Below, piece after piece: positions 50,687 through 59,540 of a stretch of DNA of 64,000 nt. The stretch's first letter is position 1; each line of letters starts with the position of its first letter. This DNA is from Argonema galeatum A003/A1 (GTDB taxonomy: Bacteria > Cyanobacteriota > Cyanobacteriia > Cyanobacteriales > Aerosakkonemataceae), in contig NZ_JAIQZM010000018.1 in assembly GCF_023333595.1 (NCBI RefSeq), positions 1-64,000 on the forward strand, in the 5' to 3' direction. The position numbers were made by a program, and so were the translations under genes. The notes beneath the pieces were generated by a model that saw nothing but the letters and a program-made list of their open reading frames with translations, had not been told where the DNA came from and made no database searches.

Positions 50687-52591
50687 ATGACTGACATTGT
50701 TCTCGACATCCGTAACCTGCAAGTCCAATTTCCAACCGATGAGAAATCGATCAAAGCCGTTGACGGCATCTCCTTTGAGGTGAAACGAGGACAAACTCTG
50801 GGAATAGTAGGCGAGTCAGGTTCTGGCAAATCTGTCACATCTTTGGCCGTAATGGGTTTGGTGCCTTACCCCGGCAAAACAAGCGGCGAAATTTGGTTTC
50901 GCAAGTCAGAGGCGGATGTCGAACCAGTCAATCTGCTCCAACTGCCGGAAGGGAAAATGCAGCAGTACCGGGGCGGTGAAATTGCGATGATCTTCCAAGA
51001 ACCGATGAGTTCTCTTAACCCGGTTTATACGATCGGGTTTCAGCTAACGGAAGCAATTCGGCTGCATCAAAACGTATCCGCTGCTCAGGCGCGGCGGTTA
51101 GCTCTAGCACTTTTGCAAGAAGTCAAGCTCCTGAAGAGCGATGAAATATTGCGCCAGCGCTACTTAGAATCTTGGCAACCATCACCGGGCACACAAGAGC
51201 CAAACGAACGAGAAATCTTGGGGCAGATCAACCAGGAAAAACTGGCAATACTCGATCGCTATCCCCACCAACTTTCCGGCGGTCAGATTCAGCGGGTGAT
51301 GATTGCAATGGCTATCTCCTGCAATCCCACCCTCTTAATTGCCGATGAACCCACCACCGCACTGGACGTAACCGTACAAGCCTTTATCCTGGAACTGCTG
51401 CTGGAATTATCTAACGCACGCGGTATGTCCATGATGTTCATTACCCACGACCTGAGTGTAATTGCGGAAATTGCCGATACCGTGGCGGTAATGTATCAAG
51501 GAAAAATTGTCGAATATGGCCCGGTGTGGCAAATATTTTCCAGTCCGCAGCATCCCTACACCAAAGGATTGCTAGCCTGTCGTCCCCGCCTAGACCAGCA
51601 TTTGAAATATCTACCCACCGTTTCTGACTACATGGAAGTCGTGACGGCTCCCACAGGCGAAGTATTGGAAATTAGGGAAAAAAGCAAGGAAGCACCGCCG
51701 GAGGGCATCAGAGGGGCAGAGAAGAGGAACCCAGGAGAATCTTTACTCACCACTCAGCACTCAGCACTGCTAGAAGTTCGCAATCTCCAGGTTGGCTTCC
51801 CAGTGCGGGGGATATTCGGTAACACCCAACGCTATGCTATGGCGGTGAACGACGTTTCCTTCGACGTTTATCAGGGCGAAACCCTGGGTTTGGTGGGAGA
51901 ATCCGGTTGCGGCAAAACTACTTTGGCTCGCACATTATTGCGATTGATCGAACCGATGAGCGGTAAAATCCTGTTTGAAGGTCGAGATATCACGGCTCTG
52001 ACTGGGAAAACGTTACAGAAGCTGCGGCGGGAGATGCAAATTGTCTTCCAAAATCCCTTTAGCTCCCTCGACCCGCGTATGAAAGTTGGGGACGCGGTGA
52101 TGGAACCCCTGCTGATTCACAGTATAAACAAAAACTACCGAGAACGTCGCGATCGGGCCGCTTATCTCCTAGAGCGCGTAGGTTTAAATCCCAACTTGAT
52201 GAACCGCTATCCTCACGAGTTTTCTGGCGGTCAGCGACAACGGGTGTGCATTGCCCGCGCCTTGGCTCTCAATCCTAAATTTATCATTTGCGACGAATCT
52301 GTTTCCGCTTTGGATGTTTCGGTACAGGCGCAAGTGTTGAATCTTTTGAAAGAAGTGCAGGAAGAGTTTGGTCTGACTTATATTTTTATTTCCCACGACC
52401 TCAGCGTGGTAAAATTTATGAGCGATCGCATCATGGTGATGAATCAAGGCAATATCGAAGAAATTGGCCCAGCAGAACTCATTTATCGCCAACCCGAAAA
52501 AGAATACACCCGCCAGCTGATTGCCTCTATTCCCGTCGGAACTCTGGAGCGGATTCAGCAGCGGCAGCGATCGGCAGTTAGCTCTAGCTAG
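50687..52591 (+). CDS. Peptide/nickel-type ABC transporter ATPase, fused DppD-DppF
   Basis: Two ATPase domains in one chain of 634 residues. Domain 1: Walker A GESGSGKS (about residues 41-48), signature LSGGQIQRV, Walker B LLIADEPTTALD. Domain 2: Walker A GESGCGKT, signature FSGGQRQRV, Walker B FIICDESVSALD. Both have the oligopeptide-type C-terminal extensions. It would energise import of di- or oligopeptides or nickel; no permease or binding protein lies nearby. ATG at 50687 replaces a TTG. The interdomain linker (KEAPPEGIRGAEKRNPG and TTQHSAL) is repeat-derived. Confidence 0.93.
   Translation: MTDIVLDIRNLQVQFPTDEKSIKAVDGISFEVKRGQTLGIVGESGSGKSVTSLAVMGLVPYPGKTSGEIWFRKSEADVEPVNLLQLPEGKMQQYRGGEIAMIFQEPMSSLNPVYTIGFQLTEAIRLHQNVSAAQARRLALALLQEVKLLKSDEILRQRYLESWQPSPGTQEPNEREILGQINQEKLAILDRYPHQLSGGQIQRVMIAMAISCNPTLLIADEPTTALDVTVQAFILELLLELSNARGMSMMFITHDLSVIAEIADTVAVMYQGKIVEYGPVWQIFSSPQHPYTKGLLACRPRLDQHLKYLPTVSDYMEVVTAPTGEVLEIREKSKEAPPEGIRGAEKRNPGESLLTTQHSALLEVRNLQVGFPVRGIFGNTQRYAMAVNDVSFDVYQGETLGLVGESGCGKTTLARTLLRLIEPMSGKILFEGRDITALTGKTLQKLRREMQIVFQNPFSSLDPRMKVGDAVMEPLLIHSINKNYRERRDRAAYLLERVGLNPNLMNRYPHEFSGGQRQRVCIARALALNPKFIICDESVSALDVSVQAQVLNLLKEVQEEFGLTYIFISHDLSVVKFMSDRIMVMNQGNIEEIGPAELIYRQPEKEYTRQLIASIPVGTLERIQQRQRSAVSSS
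51752..51767 (+). repeat. ACTCAGC STRR in the ABC ATPase linker
   Basis: ACTCAGCACTCAGCAC in frame, encoding TTQHSAL with the preceding codon, just before domain 2. The ACTCAGC unit matches inserts in repeat family 3 at 45371-45420. Confidence 0.85.
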
Positions 52592-52903
52592 TCATTAGTC
52601 ATTAGTCATTGGGAAATTTCAGATTTAAAAATTGGAGATTTCAAATTTATTTTGAATTGACGATTTAAAATCTTAAATCTCAAATTGGTCATATCGTGTC
52701 CGGTTGCATCGTTAGTGTAATAGTGATACGGGAAATTGTCTGTTGTCATCGGGGATGAAATTTTTACCGCAGATGAAGACAGATAAACGCAGATAAGAGA
52801 GCGATTTTTTTAGACAATCGATGCTACCGGACATGATATCAAAGAGCAAAAGTGAAAGGAACAATCCTTTTTCCCTTTGCCCTTTTTCCCTTTTCCTTTG
52901 TTT
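52592..52903. other. Intergenic with MITE copy D
   Basis: Starts with a TAGTCATTAGTCATT STRR, then an ATTTAAAAATTGGAGATTTC palindrome, then MITE copy D (52691-52839). The last 60 bp are a TTTTTCCCTTTGCCC-type tract. Confidence 0.75.
52691..52839. repeat. MITE-like repeat family 1, copy D (long form)
   Basis: 149 bp with terminal inverted repeats ATATCGTGTCCGGTTGCATC and GATGCTACCGGACATGATAT. It lacks the second-level insert found in A and E, so it is the cleanest copy for defining the family. Confidence 0.92.
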
Positions 52904-53653
52904 TCAAGCCAAACTCGTCACCAAAGCTCGCCAAACAAACTGCGGTAAAGCCAACATCCGTCGCCAGCGCCAAGGTTCCTGATACAAACGATACAACCAC
53001 TCCAAATGATTGTTTCGGAACCAAGCTGGGGCGCGAGACTTGATCCCAGCCCAGATATCAAAACTGCCGCCTACACCAATCCAAGCAGCTTGAGGGCAGA
53101 GGTGGCGATGTTCGGCAATCCACAACTCTTGACGCGGCACGCCCAAACCAACAAAAATCAGGCGGGGTTGTAGAGCCTTGAGAGTTTGTAGCAGTTCTTC
53201 TTCTTCCCCAGGTGAGAGGTAACCGTGTTGGGAACCTGCTAAAGTCAATCCGGTCACTCGCCGCCGCCACACCTCTGCAGCCGCCTGGGCTACCCCAGGT
53301 GCGCCTCCATAGAAAAACACCGGCCACGACTTCCCCAACTGCCCAGCTTGCCACAACAGAGACTCTGCCAGTTCAATACCCGGACAACGCTGCACCCGCT
53401 TGCCTTGGAACAACAAATATAGTACCACTCCAGAGCCATCGGGTATAACCAGATCCGCCTGGTGAATCGCACTGGCCAAAGAAGCGTTACGCTCTGCCTG
53501 TATGCTCATCTCAGCATTTAGGGTCACCACATGACCGCCCAGTTGTTCGTGCAACCGCGAGAGCAGCCAACCTGAATAGTCCTCCAACAGATGTACCGGA
53601 AGTCCCAGTACGGAAAACGGTTGGGGCGTCTGAGTTATAACCTGTTTTTGCAC
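52904..53653 (-). CDS. WecG/TagA/CpsF-family glycosyltransferase
   Basis: A 249-residue GT26-family enzyme, transferring N-acetylmannosamine(-uronic acid)-type sugars to a lipid-linked acceptor. Family marks: VVTLNAEMSIQAERNASLASAI near residue 40, IPDGSGVVLYLLFQGKRVQRCPG at 67-90 (catalytic Asp in PDG), FFYGGAPGVAQAAAEV, and RLIFVGLGVPRQELWI with WIGVGGSFDIWAG. The 3' end adjoins a repeat. Probably part of surface polysaccharide synthesis, with no partner genes adjacent. Confidence 0.93.
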   Translation of the reverse strand: MQKQVITQTPQPFSVLGLPVHLLEDYSGWLLSRLHEQLGGHVVTLNAEMSIQAERNASLASAIHQADLVIPDGSGVVLYLLFQGKRVQRCPGIELAESLLWQAGQLGKSWPVFFYGGAPGVAQAAAEVWRRRVTGLTLAGSQHGYLSPGEEEELLQTLKALQPRLIFVGLGVPRQELWIAEHRHLCPQAAWIGVGGSFDIWAGIKSRAPAWFRNNHLEWLYRLYQEPWRWRRMLALPQFVWRALVTSLA

Positions 53654-53786
53654 AACCTCACATCACCACATCTATGCTGCATAGTTTACCTCGACACAGT
53701 GTTTCTGTGTACTTCTCAAGAAAGATCCTACTCAACAGTTTTTTCTCACTTTTTCCGCTTACTCCCTTCGCGCTACAAGATTATGT

Positions 53787-53855
53787 AGGGGCTCCGCATT
53801 CCGGTGATAATCTGTCGCCTGACACATAAGTTTTCGCCCGGAATGCGGAGCCCTT
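53787..53855. repeat. GGGCTCCGCATTCCGG hairpin element
   Basis: AGGGGCTCCGCATTCCGG (53787-53804) and CCGGAATGCGGAGCCCTT (53838-53855) are inverted repeats around 33 bp. It lies just beyond the stop of the small minus-strand gene at 53899-54030. Confidence 0.87.
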
Positions 53856-53898
53856 CCCAACATAGATATTCTTCTGGCGCTCCGGGAGTAAGTAGCAA

Positions 53899-54030
53899 TC
53901 AAACAGATGATCTGAGCGAACGATCAGCATAAAGCTCCAGCGGCACCAACTGCACTTTACCGTTAATTTTGACCTTTGAGTAGACAATTCGGACAAAGGG
54001 AGATTTGTTATTGTTGTAGCGATTAGACAT
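53899..54030 (-). CDS. Candidate 43-residue protein
   Basis: Minus-strand frame MSNRYNNNKSPFVRIVYSK then VKINGKVQLVPLELYADRS and LRSSV. It has an alternating pattern that would suit two or three beta strands, normal codon use, and an ATG with TAGG about 9 bp upstream. No family recognised. Longer frames overlapping it in other registers look random. A 36-bp gap separates its stop from a hairpin that could be the terminator. Confidence 0.5.
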   Translation of the reverse strand: MSNRYNNNKSPFVRIVYSKVKINGKVQLVPLELYADRSLRSSV

Positions 54031-54128
54031 ATAGATCGCCTACTAAGCAGTTTCTTTGGCCAAATAATTTAACTGCTTCTTTCTACCTACTTCTGTTATA
54101 CACAAAAGTTGTTCAAGTTCAGGATAGA

Positions 54129-54272
54129 ATGACTGTATTTTGGATTAAAATTGGGAAAAATTATCAAAACGGTGGGGTCTTTCGGAATTATTATGCTAAG
54201 GATTCACTTCACCAAGCGAAAGCAGGACAAACGTTCCCCATATCTGAATTATGGGATGGGATTGATGTCTGA
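54129..54272 (+). CDS. Candidate 47-residue protein
   Basis: Plus-strand frame MTVFWIKIGKNYQNGGVFR then NYYAKDSLHQAKAGQTF and PISELWDGIDV, with AGGA 5-8 bp before the ATG. It looks like a small folded or fragmentary domain rich in aromatic residues. It ends 30 bp before the PhyH gene and reads in the same direction, so it may be cotranscribed. No family recognised. Confidence 0.5.
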   Translation: MTVFWIKIGKNYQNGGVFRNYYAKDSLHQAKAGQTFPISELWDGIDV

Positions 54273-54302
54273 AAATTATCCTTAATCATCTATCTTTTGA
54301 TT

Positions 54303-55004
54303 ATGCAACAACTATCCACAATCACATATCGTCAGGAAATAGAACAGTATGGATTTAGCATAGTCGAAGGAGTTATTGGCACTAACCAAATCGAGGCGTT
54401 AAAAAACTCTCTGCAATCTGCAATGCAGAGTAGTGATGCCAAAGGTTATGCAATGCGTCGCCTATTGGAAGCGATTCCGATGGTGCGACAACTCTGTTGG
54501 GAAGTTCCTATTCGCAATCTTGTCGAACCAATACTCGGTAAAAAAGCTTTTCCCGTGAGGGGTATCTTTTTCGACAAAAACCCACAAGCTAATTGGGGTG
54601 TTTCCTGGCATCAGGATATGACCATCGCAGTAAAGCAACGTATTAATATACCCAGGTTCAGAACCTGGTCGATTAAAGACGGCGTTCACCACGTCCAACC
54701 TCCCATTCCTATTTTGGAAAGAATGCTAACATTACGCATTCATCTGGACGATACTTTGGCGGACAACGCACCTTTACAAGTTATTCCTGGTTCCCATAAT
54801 CTGGGATATTTAAAACCGGAAATCATCCAAAGTTTGAAAGTCAACACTGTTACTTGTCCCGTCGGTTGCGGTGGAGTTATGGCGATGAAACCCTTGCTAG
54901 TTCATGCTTCCCAACCTGCACGAAATCCTCGCCATCGCCGTGTCATCCACATCGAATTTGCTGCTGAAGGACTACCAGACGGTTTAGAATGGTATGGCTC
55001 CTAG
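54303..55004 (+). CDS. Phytanoyl-CoA dioxygenase (PhyH) family protein
   Basis: A Fe(II)/2-oxoglutarate oxygenase of 233 residues from the ATG at 54303 (a TTG 6 bp upstream was rejected). The iron triad is visible: His and Asp of SWHQD at about residues 101-104 and the distal His of LLVHASQP near 200, with the 2-oxoglutarate-binding Arg in HRRVIHIEF. NAPLQVIPGSHNLGYL is typical of PhyH. The substrate is not predictable. Followed by a gap with no clear partner. Confidence 0.92.
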   Translation: MQQLSTITYRQEIEQYGFSIVEGVIGTNQIEALKNSLQSAMQSSDAKGYAMRRLLEAIPMVRQLCWEVPIRNLVEPILGKKAFPVRGIFFDKNPQANWGVSWHQDMTIAVKQRINIPRFRTWSIKDGVHHVQPPIPILERMLTLRIHLDDTLADNAPLQVIPGSHNLGYLKPEIIQSLKVNTVTCPVGCGGVMAMKPLLVHASQPARNPRHRRVIHIEFAAEGLPDGLEWYGS

Positions 55005-55497
55005 TCGAGTGGAAGTTTTTCGATCGGTATTCCGAACAGGAAGATATTGCTGCTGAATTACTTCAAAATACTGAGTTAGCAACAACAATGGTATAAAGGT
55101 GAGGGTTTTGGATGATATCTGTACGATTTGAGGTTTTATTTTAAGAATCTCGTAAATCTACTTTTCGGATAGGCTCTTAATGCCTTCACTATTCTACAAT
55201 CAAAGCCAAGGCGCTTAACGAAGCCACAGGAGGTTGTTTCGGAGCATGAACTTGAACGGCTGCCCGATATGACAAGGGATTAGGCATTGCTGGGGGGTCT
55301 GCTGGCGGCTGGCTCTTGGAAACAGGGGTAATTACGCTCAAAGTCGCCCCCAGAGAAAAAGAGGGCTGGCTGGATAGTCATTCTATGGAGGTATTCCCCT
55401 GTACCGACCGACTTGCGATCGATTACGATCGTAACAGGTTGATAGGACTCCTAAAACCTAATAAATTGTTCTCAATGAATTTTAGAGAATCACTCCC
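55005..55497. other. Intergenic, 493 bp, possible gene remnants
   Basis: A short plus-strand frame overlapping the PhyH end (54988-55098) reads VEWKFFDRYSEQEDIAAELL and NTELATTMV, which looks like the C terminus of a lost gene. Near 55188-55370 the minus strand has a protein-like frame (VSKSQPPADPPAMPNPL, YRAAVQVHAPKQPPVASL) without a start. TTTTCGGATAGGCTCT at 55157 matches the end of repeat family 2. None is strong enough to call. Confidence 0.4.
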
Positions 55498-55905
55498 ATG
55501 TCTGAAACACAAGAACAAAAAACAAATGTCTCTCCGGCTGTACAGCCTAATCTGGCAGCTAATTTCAAAAATTATTTTTCCAGTTGGAAAATCAGAGTAG
55601 GGTTAATTGCTACTGCACTTGTTTCCATTTTTGTGGGCTTGTTTCTGCTCAATTTCTTTTGGGCGCACATAGTTGGAGGTATGGGCATGAAGAGTTGGTC
55701 AGAGCGTGCAGGTGCCGCACCGATTGAGTGCATGATCGAGGACACTAACAGTGATGGTTATGTCAGCTGTAGCGCCATGCTCCGAGGTGAAGTAGTGCCA
55801 CTTGAATGCGGCTCCAGTATCTTTAATATTGGTTGCAGAGTCACTTATGGAGCTGCTGCACCTCCCGTTCGTCCAACTCTGCCAAACGTTCGTGGAGCTT
55901 CATAA
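55498..55905 (+). CDS. Single-span membrane protein, unknown
   Basis: A 135-residue protein with a polar N-terminal segment, one hydrophobic helix (VGLIATALVSIFVGLFLLNFFW, about residues 34-55) and a C-terminal domain of about 80 residues with four cysteines (IECMIEDT, VSCSAML, LECGSS, IGCRVTYG). The cysteines are spaced as two possible disulfides, which points to an extracytoplasmic side. No family recognised. The ATG at 55498 lacks a strong ribosome-binding site. Confidence 0.68.
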   Translation: MSETQEQKTNVSPAVQPNLAANFKNYFSSWKIRVGLIATALVSIFVGLFLLNFFWAHIVGGMGMKSWSERAGAAPIECMIEDTNSDGYVSCSAMLRGEVVPLECGSSIFNIGCRVTYGAAAPPVRPTLPNVRGAS

Positions 55906-56343
55906 CTCCTTAAGTAAGAGGAAAAGTTTTTATTAAGTTGGTCATTAGTTTTTGGTACATACTCCCCCATGTAGGGCGAAATCTACCAAAGACCAATGAC
56001 CGATTCAGTAATGACAGAAACGGGGAATATGCGGGTTAGAGCAACGAAATATCGACCTTGAAAAACAAAGAAACCCGGTTTATCATCCCGATCGCGAATA
56101 CTGAATTGGCCTCTAGCCTTGGTTGGTACACCTCCTTGGTATGATTTGGTATTTGTCACTTCAGACAGATTCACCATATCTTCATTCAGAGTATGTTGGA
56201 GATAATATTCTCAAGCCATTACTCGTCTTTCAGGTACTTTTTGCTGCCCGCATGGAGCATTGAGGCAAGCTGATTTCCTTCGCAAATTAGGAAAAAAGCT
56301 TTTCTATCGTTGTGGTTTACCAAGGCTTAATTACGAGGGTTTT
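55906..56343. other. Intergenic, 438 bp
   Basis: A 64-codon minus-strand frame at 55983-56177 (begins MVNLSEVTNTKSYQGG) is possible but its last third is made of the ACCAATGACCGATT STRR sequence, so I do not call it. The plus frame of the next gene is open back to a TTG at 56260, again without support. Confidence 0.5.
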
Positions 56344-56796
56344 ATGAACTATAAATATAATCGCGTAGAGCGAGACCTGCAATTAGATTCCTTTGAAGAA
56401 CAACTGAAGCTGGGGCTCGAAATTTGTGGAGAAATGTTAGTAGAATCCAGACACATTATCCTGGGTGCGTTGGCTTGGAAAGGATGGATAGAACACGGTC
56501 GCTGTGTTGTCATCGTCAACTTGGACGCTCGAAGTGAGTTTGCACAAGAAGTTGAGTTGCCGCTGGGAATAATGCTTCAAAACGAGCCATTAATTAAGAT
56601 ATTTGGTGCTGAAGAAATTGTCAAAGAATACGATCCTGACTATGAAGGCATACTGATTGTCTGTCACTCCGAGCCAGCCTGTTGTCTGGCTTCGGGGTGC
56701 ATATTTACTCCTGGCTTTCCGCCCCGAATTTGTTATGAGGAAGTTATGTGTAGACCCGTAGAGTTTGATTTTAGTTGGGCGGACAATGAGTCATAA
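56344..56796 (+). CDS. Conserved-looking hypothetical protein
   Basis: A 150-residue soluble protein of unknown family. I start it at the ATG at 56344, which has GAGG 6-9 bp upstream; the frame is open to a TTG at 56260. The sequence alternates helices and strands (QLKLGLEICGEMLVESRHII, GRCVVIVNLDARSEF, GILIVCHSEPACCLASGCIF) and contains a Cys-rich patch ACCLASGC that might bind metal. No catalytic motif recognised. Lies before a sensor kinase on the same strand but 90 bp away. Confidence 0.68.
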   Translation: MNYKYNRVERDLQLDSFEEQLKLGLEICGEMLVESRHIILGALAWKGWIEHGRCVVIVNLDARSEFAQEVELPLGIMLQNEPLIKIFGAEEIVKEYDPDYEGILIVCHSEPACCLASGCIFTPGFPPRICYEEVMCRPVEFDFSWADNES

Positions 56797-56887
56797 AAAC
56801 CTCATTGCTAATTCAAAATTAAAAAATAATTGGCTCGGTAATGAAAAAGGTGCTATAAATATTTACCGACCTGTTTAAGTTTCGATC

Positions 56888-58267
56888 GTGTTTCAAGCTA
56901 CTCGCCGCCGCCTCGCCATTTGGTACACCGCTGTCACGGCAGTGTTGCTGCTGCTGTTTGCGACTGGTGTTTATTTATATGTCCGCAGCACTTTAATTGA
57001 GCGGGTTGATGATACTCTCAACCATGTGGTGGAAGTGGTGGTGCGATCGCTCGTCATAGACTCAGCCTCCCCTGCTGATGACAAATCCCGCGTCAACATA
57101 GAGGCCAGTTTTCGAGACAATGAGGATACCGTAGAGGACGATCGCATCGATCTAGAGTGGTTCAGTCCCACCGGCGAATTGCTGTGGTCAACTTTCTTGG
57201 AACCGCTGAATGTTCCCATTCACGCCAACCGCACGGGTGAAACAGTCCGAGTTTTCAGAGGAACAGAGAACCAGAGGGTGAGGGAAAAGGTAGCCCAGTC
57301 AAGAGTCCCCACCCTCTTGCGACAGGTAACAGAAAGAGTGCAGATGGGGCGACAAGTACTGGGATATTTGCGTGTCAGCCATCCCTGGTTTGAAGTGACA
57401 AAACCAAGCCGTCAGCTGATACTCGATTTGAGCCTGGGTATCAGTGTAATGGTGATTTCCGTTGCCGCGATCGGCTGGTTGCTTTCAGGTTTGGCAATGG
57501 AGCCGGTACGCGAGTCCTACCAACGCCTCAAGCAATTCACATCTGACGCTTCTCACGAACTCAGAAGTCCAATTGCGATGATTCAAACCAACGTGCAGGT
57601 AGCATTGGCAGATCCCGATCGATCGTCTGAACAACACCGACAGCAGTTGAAAGTAGTAGAACGGCTAACCAAGCGGCTGGGGCGTTTGGTGGACGACTTG
57701 CTGTTTCTGGCCAGACAGGATAGCGGCATTGTACAGCCGAGCTTTTCACTCTGTCCTCTCGACGCCTTATTAATGGAAGTTATAGAAGAACAGCAGCTGG
57801 TTGCATCAGAAAAAGGTATCGCCCTCTCTCTGGATATGGTGACTGCATCAAGCAGCACTTTTGAGGAGACAGAAGAAGACTTTTTTACGCTTCAGGGAGA
57901 TTGGGATCGGCTAGCGCGTCTGTTTACAAATTTAATTGGTAACGCCCTGCAATACACACCGACAGAGGGTAAAGTTGACGTGGAATTGCAAAGAATTATA
58001 CGCCGAAGCAACCATCCCCAACTGCAAATCAAAGTTACGGATACTGGTATCGGTATTCCAGAAGACGCCTTACCTCACATATTCGATCGCTTCTATCGAG
58101 TCGATCCGGCACGCACTCGCGGTACCGCAACTGGGTCGGGATTGGGGTTGGCGATCGCAGCTGCTATTGTAGAAAATCACCACGGTCATATTCGCATCGA
58201 AAGTACCCTCAATCGAGGCACAATTGTTACCCTTACTTTGCCGCAGTACCGACTGGAAACACATTAG
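56888..58267 (+). CDS. Sensor histidine kinase
   Basis: Two-component sensor of 459 residues with a GTG start that gives the familiar FQATRRRLAIWYTAVTAVLLLL beginning. Transmembrane helix 1 at about 14-30, a periplasmic sensor of roughly 150 residues, helix 2 near 180-200, then the HisKA H-box FTSDASHELRSPIAM with His223, N-box NLIGNALQYTP, and G-boxes DTGIGIPEDALPHIFDRFYRVD and GSGLGLAIAAAIV. It resembles the RppB/metal-sensing class by layout. No response regulator is adjacent, so its partner lies elsewhere. Confidence 0.94.
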   Translation: MFQATRRRLAIWYTAVTAVLLLLFATGVYLYVRSTLIERVDDTLNHVVEVVVRSLVIDSASPADDKSRVNIEASFRDNEDTVEDDRIDLEWFSPTGELLWSTFLEPLNVPIHANRTGETVRVFRGTENQRVREKVAQSRVPTLLRQVTERVQMGRQVLGYLRVSHPWFEVTKPSRQLILDLSLGISVMVISVAAIGWLLSGLAMEPVRESYQRLKQFTSDASHELRSPIAMIQTNVQVALADPDRSSEQHRQQLKVVERLTKRLGRLVDDLLFLARQDSGIVQPSFSLCPLDALLMEVIEEQQLVASEKGIALSLDMVTASSSTFEETEEDFFTLQGDWDRLARLFTNLIGNALQYTPTEGKVDVELQRIIRRSNHPQLQIKVTDTGIGIPEDALPHIFDRFYRVDPARTRGTATGSGLGLAIAAAIVENHHGHIRIESTLNRGTIVTLTLPQYRLETH

Positions 58268-58532
58268 TCATCGGTCATTAGTCATCGGTCATTAGTTGTA
58301 GATTAGCCTAAAACTAAAAATTCCAACCGCGAGTCTTTTTTCCTCATTGCTGAGTTCTGGAAACTAGCCAGCGACAAGATTTTCCTTACTATTGGGTATT
58401 GGCAACTCGCCAGTGAAAATAATTTACTCAGCACTCTCCTTAAGAAATGTTTCCTGTGGCAGAGGCAGACTGGGTATCTTCCAGATTATTCTCAAGACAG
58501 AAGTTGCATCGTAGGAGCCTTTAGCAAGTTTT

Positions 58533-59387
58533 ATGCCGATTGGATTACGAGAAGATATCGCTTACATTCTGCTGAAGAAAATCGAAGAAACCGATAGCAG
58601 CAAAGGAATCCACGAAGTCAACTTCAATGAGACAGACTTTGTTGGTCGAGAAATTACTCCTGTCGATTTTCTAGGTCACCTGGATTATTTAAATCAAAAG
58701 GGTTATATCAACGCTGAATTTAGCGGCAATGCTTATGGCAATCAGAAAGATGTTCCTGACGCGGTTAACCCAAAAGAGTTTGATTTGAGGATTGCTAATA
58801 CCTATGGCGCACCAGATGGTCCCTTACCTCACTTAATTGACTTTAAAAAAGCAGAACTAACCGAAAAAGGCCGCCTAATGTTGGAAAAAATGGACGCGAA
58901 TCTTCCCGAATCTCTAAAGAAAGGGCCAGCAGTACCTATTGCTAGCAAAGATATGCCCTTCCTGGAGAAAGTAATGGTCAAGGGTAACTTGTCAGATGCT
59001 TTTGATGCCAGGGATATTACTGAAGTCGTGTTCCGCACTATGCGCGACATGATGACTACGGAAGCTGCCGATCGCGTGGCAAGCGAGCTGCACGAAGAAG
59101 CGCTGCCCACAAAAGACAAAGCGCTGCAAAACGAAGTGGCAGACCTCTGGAAAGATACCAATCCTATCGTCAGCTTTCTGAGCCGGGTTCGGCCCCCCCT
59201 CGTTATCAAATCCGATACTTTTCTGTTTCGGGTTCAGCAAGAGGCTGGGTTGCAACCGGGTGTAGCTCCTGAAACCGTTGTCAAAGCAGTATTTTCTGCA
59301 ACCAAAGAAGAATTGTCTCAAGAACGAATTCAGGAAATCGCTGGTTTCTTGCCCGATAAAATTCGCGATCTGTGGTCACAAGCCTAG
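58533..59387 (+). CDS. DUF2267 protein with N-terminal winged-helix-like domain
   Basis: A 284-residue protein with two parts. Residues 1-120 (LREDIAYILLKKIEETDSS, FLGHLDYLNQKGYI, ELTEKGRLMLEKM) look like a winged-helix domain. Residues about 155-280 are a DUF2267 domain (ARDITEVVFRTMRDMMTTEAADRVASELHEE in parts, and TVVKAVFSATKEELSQERIQEIAGFLP). The combination suggests a DNA- or protein-binding regulator. No neighbour indicates the target. A weak stem with CTTACTTTTTGCC follows. Confidence 0.8.
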   Translation: MPIGLREDIAYILLKKIEETDSSKGIHEVNFNETDFVGREITPVDFLGHLDYLNQKGYINAEFSGNAYGNQKDVPDAVNPKEFDLRIANTYGAPDGPLPHLIDFKKAELTEKGRLMLEKMDANLPESLKKGPAVPIASKDMPFLEKVMVKGNLSDAFDARDITEVVFRTMRDMMTTEAADRVASELHEEALPTKDKALQNEVADLWKDTNPIVSFLSRVRPPLVIKSDTFLFRVQQEAGLQPGVAPETVVKAVFSATKEELSQERIQEIAGFLPDKIRDLWSQA

Positions 59388-59540
59388 TTCTTTAGGAAGT
59401 AAAAAGTAAGCCTTAAAAAGGCAAAGGCAAAAATATTTAACGCTCTTACTTTTTGCCTTTCACATTCTTTTTACAGTGCGTCTATCAAATACCTGCCGTC
59501 TGGCAGAGAAAATGTCCACCAATCAAATGGAAGATGAATC

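Larger units (their letters stand above)
53654..54302. other. Intergenic, 649 bp, two small candidate genes
   Basis: Contains the hairpin element at 53787-53855 and two divergent short frames (53899-54030 minus, 54129-54272 plus) with a 98-bp gap between their starts that would hold both promoters. 53660-53780 shows nothing I recognise. Confidence 0.6.

Noticed and set aside
53781-53996. 71-codon minus-strand frame overlapping the small gene at 53899-54030
   Set aside because: It runs into the palindromic element at 53787-53855 for its last third, whereas the 43-codon frame ends before the element.
55316-55600. 94-codon plus frame before the single-span membrane protein
   Set aside because: It overlaps the better-supported membrane protein gene in another register and has no family character.
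55983-56177. 64-codon minus-strand frame
   Set aside because: Its 3' third is composed of the ACCAATGACCGATT short repeat and there is no other support.
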